From the NCBI GenBank assembly GCA_900546395.1, contig URDD01000026.1, positions 1 through 32,398 of the forward strand: a DNA stretch of 32,398 nucleotides, written 5' to 3'. Below the pieces are notes generated by a model. The model saw only the letters and a list, made by a program, of their open reading frames with translations. It did not search any database and was not told the DNA's origin. Positions 25,929 to 32,398 of this stretch are shown here, one piece after another. Origin of the DNA: an uncultured Bacteroidales bacterium (GTDB taxonomy: Bacteria; Bacteroidota; Bacteroidia; Bacteroidales; UBA932). A program made the position numbers and the translations under genes. The stretch's first letter is position 1. Every line of letters starts with the position of its first letter.

Positions 25929-27929
25929 ATGAAAAATCATTTCCGTTCACTTCTCTGTTTTGTTGCTGGAGGAGTTTTTTTATTTTCCGGATGTAACAAA
26001 AACGAGATTGATGACAACAAGCAGCCTGGTGAAAATCCAGATTTCTCGTTTGAGACATTAGAATTGACACAAGGTTCTTTCGGTGTAAAAATTACTCCTG
26101 TTGCAAAAGAGTAGACTTATTATTTCGGTATCGTAAGCAAGGCCGATTATTCTCAGTTCTCTTCTCCTGAAGATTTGCAGAATGCTGATGTAGAAAGGAT
26201 AAAGCAGATTGCAGAAAGTAACAACGTGGATTTGGAGAAATTCCTTCTTGAAGCTCTTCTTAAGGGTGAGCAGACTTGGCAGTACACTGCATTGTCACCT
26301 GAAACGGACTATGTATTCTATGCGTACGGGCTTTCTACAGATTGCAAGATACTTACAGCGTTGAATACCTATGAGTTCAAGACACCTGCGGTTACTCCTG
26401 TTGATGTGACATTCAAAATTACTCCGACTGATATTACTCCGACTTCATTTACCTTGAATGTAGAGCCTTCAAGAGATGATGTTTCCTATTATTATGACGT
26501 GATTACACCTGATCAGTATAATAAGTATAAGGATGATTTGAAGTCTTTTGTGGAAGCTTTCCTTTATGAGTGGAAGAAAACTGACAAGTACCAGTCTTAC
26601 ACAATGCCAGCTTTTGTCGATGAAGTTACAGTCAGAGGAATAATTAAGGATGACAGCTTCAAGAACCTTCTTCCTGAGGGAACATATCATGCTATTGCTG
26701 TAGCTGTGGCAAATGACGGAACTTGTATGTCAGAAGTTGAAGTTCTGAGCTTCAATACTTCTGAGTCTCCTAGAAATGAATATACTGTATCAAGCCTTAA
26801 TACAACAGACGTTTCATGTTCTGCTGTAATATCAGCCAAAGAGAGCGAGGCTTTTGCTGTTATGATGGAATTGAAGGAATACTTCAAGAATGAAAATGGC
26901 GGAGAAATGACAGATGCTGAGATTATCGAAGCGCTTTATACTGCCCATAATCAAAACATATCAGAGTATTTGTTTGCTGACGCTGCAAATGTGACGTTCA
27001 ATGACCTTATACCTAATGACGATTACTATCTTCTTATATTTGCGTGCAACCCGGACGGTTCACCTAAACTTGATTCCGAGAAAGTAAATCTGAAAAAAGT
27101 GGATGTTAGGACAGAGGCTGCAACGCAAAGCAAGGTTAAGTTCACCCTTAAAGTTCTTCCTTCTACTGTGACAAGAAATTCGGCAGGAGTTATGGTAGAG
27201 ATGGATGATCCGCAGCTTTATAAATATGAGACATTCCTTGTCAACTATATTAAAGACAGCGAATATCAGAGCCTGCCTGATAAAGAGAAAGGACTTCAGG
27301 AGCATATGGATAAATACATATCTGCTGAACTTGAAAAATGGAATGCCGCTCATTCTGGTTCCAATATGACAAAGAAGGAATTCCTTTCGAGAAATCTGTT
27401 TTCAGAAAACAAGGGAGATGCCTATACAACAATCACTTTGGACGGCCTTGATCCTGGTACGAAATATCAGGCATATCTTATCGGACTTAAGGCAGACGGT
27501 ACATATACTACTAAATCAGTATTAGCGCCATTTGAAACTGTAGCGGATGCTCAAAGCATGGCAAGTATCGAATTTGCCGTTCAGGCTTACGGATATAAGG
27601 ATAAGAAGCAAGACAAGTATTGGGTATGGACTTATCCTCAAGGTGAGTATAAGGAATATTATGTCAAGTCATTTGTCGGAAAAGACGAATGGAGCGGAAA
27701 ATCCGCATCGGAAGTGGAAGCATTGTTGAAAAAAGAGCAGAAGGCTTCCGCAACTATGCATCTTTTTGATGTAAACTATGGCCAGACATGGTATTTCTAT
27801 GCCGTTATTTATGACAATTCAGACAAGCCTTCACCAGTATATAAATTGGAGCACACTTGTCCGGAGAACGGAGATGGCCTTAATGATTTTAGTCCGACTA
27901 CCGTATGGGTGGATGCACAGACCTTATAG
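25929..27929 (+). pseudogene. FN3-like repeat lipoprotein gene interrupted by one in-frame TAG
   Basis: The ATG at 25929 opens a lipoprotein signal (lipobox FSGC, Cys22). After 61 codons the frame meets TAG at 26112-26114, then continues in the same frame without another stop to 27929. The sequence across the stop reads as one protein (KITPVAKE, stop, TYYFGIVSKADY). The downstream part is a chain of four or so beta-rich modules of about 110-130 residues with recurring motifs such as YHAIAVAVANDGT, YYLLIFACNPDGS, YQAYLIGLKADGT and WYFYAVIYDNS, resembling fibronectin-type modules with inserted helices. A CAG-to-TAG change would explain it. TAG is a normal stop elsewhere here (susC, the basic secretory protein gene), so recoding is unlikely. 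It is either a recent nonsense allele or a sequence error. Function unknown; probably a surface protein. Confidence 0.8.
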
Positions 27930-27947
27930 TTTAAGTCGTAAGTTATT

Positions 27948-28676
27948 ATGAAAAAAATATTTTTGATGTGTGCAGTTCTTGCGACAGTCGGCCTTATGGC
28001 CGGCTGCGGCAAGGACTCGCCGGAAACTCCGGAGACTCCGGGAACGGATGAGCCTACTACTCCTCCTGATAAACCGACGGAGCCTGAAGTTACTTATAAG
28101 GTCGGGGACTATTATAAGAAAGGTTTCGTGACAGGAATCGTGGTTTCTGTTGATGAAACAGGAAAGCATGGTTCCCTGATTTCACTGGATGAATTGACAG
28201 CAGCATGGTCTTACAAGCATGAGGAGCCTATGGGGTCTGTACCGTCAATGTCAGGCCGGCAAAATACTGATGCTGTTTATGAAATGGCAGGATGGCGGGA
28301 AAATTATCCTGGCTTTTTATGGTGTAGCAATATGGATGTGATGGGGCTGAAGTTATGGTACATCCCGTCAGGAGTAGAGTTTACCAGAATATATAAAGCC
28401 TATACAGGACTTTCACCGGAGACTCAGCCGGATATTGACTCTGTCCACAGGCCTATGACAGCCGGAAAAGATGCCGAAGCACAGAAAAAATGGTTCAATG
28501 ATATACTGGCAAAGCATGGAGGAAAGCCTATTTCAGATGATGTTTACTGGACTTCAGGAGAGTTGTCAAAGATTATGGCAAATGCTTTTGACATGAGTAC
28601 CGGAAATATGCTTGAAGAACCTAACCGTCTGGGAAAAGAGAAAGAATACAGGTTCAGGGCAATGTCGGATTTTTAA
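27948..28676 (+). CDS. Lipoprotein with Lcl/DUF1566-like domain
   Basis: Function unknown. The 242 residues have a lipobox MAGC (Cys20), a Pro/Thr/Glu-rich linker (about 24-48), then a domain starting TYKVGDYYKKGFVTGIVVSV and continuing DETGKHGSLISLDE and AAWSY. This opening is common in Bacteroidales surface proteins related to the Legionella Lcl C-terminal or DUF1566 fold; the later LWYIPSGVEFTRIY matches the WYLPS-type element of that fold. It starts 18 bp after the interrupted lipoprotein gene and 11 bp before the next one, so the three form an operon. No catalytic motif is visible. Family assignment is by resemblance only. Confidence 0.72.
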   Translation: MKKIFLMCAVLATVGLMAGCGKDSPETPETPGTDEPTTPPDKPTEPEVTYKVGDYYKKGFVTGIVVSVDETGKHGSLISLDELTAAWSYKHEEPMGSVPSMSGRQNTDAVYEMAGWRENYPGFLWCSNMDVMGLKLWYIPSGVEFTRIYKAYTGLSPETQPDIDSVHRPMTAGKDAEAQKKWFNDILAKHGGKPISDDVYWTSGELSKIMANAFDMSTGNMLEEPNRLGKEKEYRFRAMSDF

Positions 28677-28687
28677 TTTGAATTAAG

Positions 28688-30172
28688 ATGAGAAGATTTT
28701 TATTGTTTATGACAGCAGTCATCGCTTTTGCGGCCGTTGCGTGCAGTGAGGAGGATACGGGAGGAGACGGCAACGGAGATCTTTCAGCTCCGGAGGTTTC
28801 TTTCAAATCAGTTACCTCTACGTCATTTACAGCAGAATGGCCTGCTGTAAAAGGTGCGGATTCATACAGATATGAAGTAACATATCTGAAAGATGGACGT
28901 CCGTCTGCCGTTGCTGCCAAGAATATTTCAGAGACATCATTTTCTTTGGATGCATTGAAACCTTCAACAGAATATATTGTCCGTGTTGTTGCAAAGGCTG
29001 GCGAGAAGATGTCTGTTAACTGGTATAATGGAAAAGTCACAACTTCCGGAACATCCGGTGTGGAATTTAAAGTGACTCCGTATGAGGCCTATTATAAGGA
29101 TGAAGGCTATGTGTATCCTTATGCCAGTGTAGAGGTGTCGAATCCTGATGTATATTATTGGGTGAGTGCCATTCCTGTTGAAAATAAAGACAATGCCAAA
29201 GAGTGGATGAAAGAGGATATCGATTTTTATCTTGACCAGGACATTACATGGGACGAACTGGTAGAGGAAAAACTTATATTGAAAGGAAACGGAGATTCTT
29301 CACCGTTCCTTTTCAACGGATATAATCATTTCTATTTTATAGCTGCTCCTGTGGAAAGAACTCTTGATGGTCTGAGTATCAGCGGAGATCTTTCTTTCAG
29401 TCACCAGTTTTTCTGTTCTGGAACGGATGCCGGAATGATTCATGAGTCTTCGTATGAAACTTATGTAGGTGACTGGGTGGTCAGGACATACGGTACAGTT
29501 TGTGATGAAAAAGGAAAGTTGGTAGTAAAGGAAGGCGAGTCGTTCCCAGTCAGGATTGCCGCGGCACAGGATAAGAAATCATTTGAGTTGACAGGATGGG
29601 GCGGCACCCGTAACAAGTTTAGCGAATCGCCTCTTAAACTCGACTTTGAGTCTGCAGAAGACAATTACCATACAGTAGGCATTTCGTTTCCTCAGGAGAT
29701 AAAGCAAGAAGGTGAAATCGTGTGGAAATATGTCTCATGGTATTACTTTACAGAAAATGATAAAAAGCCTCTTTATCTGCCTTTCGATGACAAAATGGCT
29801 GAAGCCATGCCGTCATGGAAGAAAGGATTCAGGGGATTTGTCGGCAATCTTAACAAGACAGTCATAAAGATTTTTCCGGAGAACTATACAGATCCTGTGA
29901 CTGGAGAAGGGGCTACAATGATGAGCATCTGGCCTTACGGTATAAGTACTACAGGGGATATTGGAAACGATCAATTCCTGAACAACGAGTATAATCATAC
30001 CTCAGGCTTCTACTTCCTTGTTCGGAAAGATGTAGCAGACGGCAAGAAACTTGAGTTGCCGGATACTTCGTTGCCAGAACAAAGTTCTGTTACGGTGAAG
30101 GCTTTTTCTGGGCAAGATGTCGTTGATAACGGTGGACGTGTCTTCAGAAGACTCAATGACTCCTCACTTTAA
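28688..30172 (+). CDS. Lipoprotein with N-terminal fibronectin type III domain
   Basis: Function unknown. The 494 residues carry a lipobox AVAC (Cys19), a short acidic Gly-rich spacer, then a clear FN3 domain (about 35-118): SAPEVSFKSVTSTSFTAEW, YRYEVTYLKDG and LKPSTEYIVRVVAKAG. The remaining 370 residues look beta-rich; a segment VGDWVVRTYGTVCDEKGKLV (about 262-281) recalls the start of lipocalin-like or BACON-neighbour domains in Bacteroidales lipoproteins, without certainty. It is the last gene of the three-lipoprotein cluster and is followed by a very strong terminator. It is probably surface exposed, binding a polymer or partner protein; there is no enzyme motif. Confidence 0.75.
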   Translation: MRRFLLFMTAVIAFAAVACSEEDTGGDGNGDLSAPEVSFKSVTSTSFTAEWPAVKGADSYRYEVTYLKDGRPSAVAAKNISETSFSLDALKPSTEYIVRVVAKAGEKMSVNWYNGKVTTSGTSGVEFKVTPYEAYYKDEGYVYPYASVEVSNPDVYYWVSAIPVENKDNAKEWMKEDIDFYLDQDITWDELVEEKLILKGNGDSSPFLFNGYNHFYFIAAPVERTLDGLSISGDLSFSHQFFCSGTDAGMIHESSYETYVGDWVVRTYGTVCDEKGKLVVKEGESFPVRIAAAQDKKSFELTGWGGTRNKFSESPLKLDFESAEDNYHTVGISFPQEIKQEGEIVWKYVSWYYFTENDKKPLYLPFDDKMAEAMPSWKKGFRGFVGNLNKTVIKIFPENYTDPVTGEGATMMSIWPYGISTTGDIGNDQFLNNEYNHTSGFYFLVRKDVADGKKLELPDTSLPEQSSVTVKAFSGQDVVDNGGRVFRRLNDSSL

Positions 30173-30211
30173 TTGGTTGAGTCATAAGTAATTCATGATG
30201 TCGTAATGACA

Positions 30212-30261
30212 CATTTTAAAAGGGACTGGCTTAATATCAAGAGCCGGTCCCTTTTAAAATG
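30212..30261. terminator. Long symmetrical (bidirectional) terminator between convergent genes
   Basis: The left arm 30212-30232 (begins CATTTTAAAAGGGAC) and the right arm 30241-30261 (ends GTCCCTTTTAAAATG) are complementary over 21 positions with G-T pairing near the loop; the loop is AATATCAA. Both ends carry A/T tracts, so the hairpin can stop transcription from the lipoprotein cluster and from the minus-strand gene. Confidence 0.9.
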
Positions 30262-30361
30262 TTCCGAATCAGAAGATTATATCTCTTTGTAACGTATTAT
30301 TATTTCTGATTTGGTGCTTGAAAGCTGATTTTACGGTACGAACCTGCCGTAAATTGTGGAG

Positions 30362-32179
30362 TCAAAAGCTGCAGATAAGCTCTTTTATCATTCTGACATC
30401 TTTTTCTGCCGGTCTGGACTGCAGTTCGGACAACTTCAGGCTTGCCAGGAGTTCCTCTATCTTGTAGAGAGCCTTTGTATTTCCTGATTTTTCAAACTCT
30501 TCCTTCAGTATCCTGATTTTTTCATATATTTGGATTCCATCGATAAGACGCTCAAATCTCATCGAGCTTCTGTTGCCCGGATATACGATGTATGTGTCTC
30601 CAGCTGCCCATGTCCTGAATCTGGAATCAAGGAGAGGCTCGAGAGTCCAGCTGTTATAAGCCCATCTGAGGTATCCGTCCACACCGGCAGCTGCCATATA
30701 GCATCCTATCCAGGCTGCTTCAGCTGCAGGAGAGAATGTAAATGTATTTGGATAGCGCTCTGAGCAGCATGTATATAATGTAGTGACTTTGTTTTCCATT
30801 TTTCTTCTGGCCAGGACATCTTCCGGGAAGTTTTCGTTTATAGTAATACAGTAGTCATACATATCTTTTTCTATTTCAGGGTGATAGTTCCCTGCAAGAG
30901 AAATTTTGAAGTCAGGGTCAGCTTTTCTCACCACTGCCAGTGTCTTTTTCATTACCTCCATAGGACGTTCGTCCATGGCTATGGTACATATGTCAAACCA
31001 ACCTTTCTCTTTAAGGTGTTTTGCGAATGCAGTAAGCATGCTGGTCCACATTTCCTCGTATTGAGCTTCTCCTGGAACTGTCTCAATGAATTGCAGACTG
31101 TTTGATGCCTGGTCGAAATACTGGAATGACAGTCTCCAGGGCACCATTGAGTAGCAATTTATCTGTCTGTCTATCCCGAGGCTCATCATAAATTCCACCC
31201 ATCTGTCAAATATGTCGAACTGGAAATCCCAGCTTCCGTCAACTTTTTTTATCCATGTGACCATCGTTTCAAAGTAGTCTTCGGTCTGTCCGTTCCAAGG
31301 TTTGTGCATAATGCTGGCAGTTATTACTTTCTGGCCTGCATCTGCCAGTCTTTTCATAACAGGGCGCATTGCTTCAAGGTGTTCTTTACTCCACAACGGT
31401 ACCTGATAGTAGCGGGCTACTGCAAAAGGGTTCTGCCACAGGTCAAGATGGAATTTCCAGTCGTGCGGTTCTGGCAGTATTCTGTCTCCTGCTGTAATTT
31501 CCATATTCAGACTTCCTATGAGTTTATCCCCGTTTTTAATGTGGAGTCTGGCTCTGTAAGTGCCAGGGGTTATGTTGCGTGGAATTTTACATCCTATCCA
31601 GACAGCCTGACTGTTCATTTTTTGAAGATGCATTTCCTTGAGATGCGGGTCAATGCAGTCTGCTACCATTGTCGAGTCAAATACTGTGTGGTCAGGACGT
31701 TCTCCGCAGTTTCCTGATCCTTCAGGGTTTGCTTCGTCCGTCATTACATATCGGACAAAACCTATTTCCAGATTTTCTTTGCCGATGATGGCTCCCTTAT
31801 TGTTTTTCAGAGAGGTGAATTCGTAATTCAGGTTATCAATATTCTCTGAAGTCCATATAACTGCCTGTGCCATTACTTTTTCGCCTCTCCATCCTTTGAT
31901 TTTCAGATTTTTTCTTGTAATGATTTCAGGAATTTCAGTTTTGGAATATCTGGTATCAATATTTCCCCATGTTACTTTTGTCCCATTGACTTTACTCCAT
32001 GCTGAAGTATCAGGCTTTGTATGTTGGGGAAGTTCTGAATAATTTGCCAAAGGAAATCTTTCTTGATTTGTAGGAGTGCCGCATTGGGTTTTCCATTCAT
32101 TGTGGCAGTCTTTTGCAGATTGCCCTGATAGGGCCACTGAAGAAAGCAGGGCGATGGCAGAAATAAGAATTTTATTCAT
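30362..32179 (-). CDS. GH123-like / DUF4091 secreted glycoside hydrolase
   Basis: Probable secreted glycosidase of 605 residues with an SPI signal peptide (ending near VALSGQS, no lipobox). The N-terminal half is beta-rich (for example ENLEIGFVRYVMTDE and ITPGTYRARLHI, the latter a typical DUF4091-associated Ig-like element). From about residue 245 a TIM-barrel-like part follows (FHLDLWQNPFAVARYYQVPLW). An acidic pair D403-E404 in TIAMDERPM fits the Asp-Glu pair of GH123, in which neighbouring-group participation by the substrate acetamido group is used. The C-terminus has DGYLRWAYNSW, DTYIVYPG and RFERLIDGIQIYE, typical of DUF4091. GH123 enzymes release beta-linked GalNAc; here the specificity is only suggested. 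It is convergent to the lipoprotein cluster, with an inverted-repeat element directly upstream. Confidence 0.85.
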   Translation of the reverse strand: MNKILISAIALLSSVALSGQSAKDCHNEWKTQCGTPTNQERFPLANYSELPQHTKPDTSAWSKVNGTKVTWGNIDTRYSKTEIPEIITRKNLKIKGWRGEKVMAQAVIWTSENIDNLNYEFTSLKNNKGAIIGKENLEIGFVRYVMTDEANPEGSGNCGERPDHTVFDSTMVADCIDPHLKEMHLQKMNSQAVWIGCKIPRNITPGTYRARLHIKNGDKLIGSLNMEITAGDRILPEPHDWKFHLDLWQNPFAVARYYQVPLWSKEHLEAMRPVMKRLADAGQKVITASIMHKPWNGQTEDYFETMVTWIKKVDGSWDFQFDIFDRWVEFMMSLGIDRQINCYSMVPWRLSFQYFDQASNSLQFIETVPGEAQYEEMWTSMLTAFAKHLKEKGWFDICTIAMDERPMEVMKKTLAVVRKADPDFKISLAGNYHPEIEKDMYDYCITINENFPEDVLARRKMENKVTTLYTCCSERYPNTFTFSPAAEAAWIGCYMAAAGVDGYLRWAYNSWTLEPLLDSRFRTWAAGDTYIVYPGNRSSMRFERLIDGIQIYEKIRILKEEFEKSGNTKALYKIEELLASLKLSELQSRPAEKDVRMIKELICSF

Positions 32180-32185
32180 CGTTAA

Positions 32186-32300
32186 GAAGCTGTTTAAAAA
32201 TTTTTCAAAAATTCTTTTATGGCTCTTTTAGGTCTGTTTTACGTGACTTTTTTCAAAAATACCTCATAAAATTTATAATGACAAAAATTTAAACAGCTTC
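32186..32300 (-). mobile_element. MITE-like 115-bp element with terminal inverted repeats
   Basis: GAAGCTGTTTAAAAATTTTT at 32186-32205 and its near-complement AAAAATTTAAACAGCTTC at 32283-32300 bound a 115-bp AT-rich segment without a gene. The outer 13 bases match exactly. A TAA triplet lies immediately outside each end, which may be a target duplication. The element starts only six bases upstream of the ATG of the minus-strand GH123-like gene. It could be an IS-derived MITE, or simply a long leader hairpin; no transposase is visible. Confidence 0.5.
32254..32285 (-). promoter_or_regulatory. Bacteroidota-type promoter of the GH123-like gene, inside the inverted-repeat element
   Basis: On the minus strand, TTTG (32285-32282) and TATTTTTG (32261-32254) are exactly 20 bp apart, matching the consensus. 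Transcription would start near 32247 and yield a leader of about 67 bases ending at the ATG (32179). The -33 box lies in the inner edge of the terminal inverted repeat. Confidence 0.72.
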
Positions 32301-32331
32301 TAATATTTTTATAAGTATTAACATTAGTGTC

Positions 32332-32348
32332 CGGAGAAAAAATCTCCG
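32332..32348. repeat. Small perfect hairpin at the right edge
   Basis: CGGAGA (32332-32337) and TCTCCG (32343-32348) around AAAAA, with TAGTGT-like sequence on both sides (TTAGTGTC before, ATAGTGTTT after). It is possibly a terminator or an element end for something beyond the window. The rest of 32301-32398 is AT-rich with no visible gene. Confidence 0.4.
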
Positions 32349-32398
32349 ATAGTGTTTAATAAATTAAATTTTAATAAGTTACAAGGTAAAAATTATTT

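Noticed and set aside
26112..26114. TAG recoded as Gln in this genome.
   Set aside because: TAG is used as the normal stop of susC and of the basic secretory protein gene, and other genes read through no internal TAG.
1..32398. CRISPR arrays, rRNA or tRNA genes, integrase or phage genes.
   Set aside because: No regularly spaced repeats, no conserved RNA gene sequence and no recombinase or phage protein motif were seen in any part of the window.

Overview
The window looks like a chromosomal segment of a Bacteroidales bacterium. The evidence is a SusC/SusD pair, a hybrid two-component regulator, many lipoproteins with Bacteroidota-type lipoboxes, and several exact matches to the Bacteroidota promoter (TTTG, 19-20 bp, TAnnTTTG). 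Conserved housekeeping genes (rplM, rpsI, rpsB, tsf) lie in the middle. L13 contains a YVRHTGYPGGQRFTTP stretch that reminds me of Alistipes/Rikenellaceae or related uncultured lineages; that placement is only an impression.

Region 1 (1-19350) is a polysaccharide/glycoprotein utilization locus. It starts with the 3' part of a hybrid two-component regulator whose kinase and receiver motifs are badly degenerate. A short intergenic region with three direct repeats follows. Then comes a tightly packed run on the + strand: susC, susD, GH92, GH92 (frameshifted), a basic-secretory-protein metallopeptidase lipoprotein, a third GH92, a calpain-type (C2) cysteine peptidase lipoprotein with a discoidin-like domain, and a two-repeat lipoprotein resembling DUF4302. 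The first GH92 carries the residues expected of an alpha-1,2-mannosidase; the other two lack its His-Glu pair and probably cut other alpha-mannosidic linkages. Two surface peptidases of unrelated folds among alpha-mannosidases suggest that the substrate is a mannosylated glycoprotein, whose glycan and protein are taken apart together.

Region 2 (19351-22420): a terminator that also contains the next promoter, then a large fused GH127-like/GH43 enzyme.

Region 3 (22421-25552): rplM-rpsI and rpsB-tsf. rplM has a textbook promoter overlapping a large inverted repeat. A 216-bp gap before rpsB is rich in complementary arms and looks like a structured leader. A strong terminator follows tsf.

Region 4 (25553-30261): an AT-rich gap, then three consecutive lipoprotein genes with FN3-like or Lcl-like modules. 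The first is interrupted by a single in-frame TAG. The cluster ends in a very long symmetrical terminator.

Region 5 (30262-32398): a convergent gene for a GH123-like/DUF4091 secreted glycosidase. Just upstream is a 115-bp inverted-repeat-bounded element, MITE-like, that contains an apparently perfect Bacteroidota promoter pointing into the gene.

I consider the GH92 plus dual-peptidase locus, especially the lipid-anchored calpain-like enzyme, the best candidate for an under-described system. The promoter-bearing mobile-like element is second.
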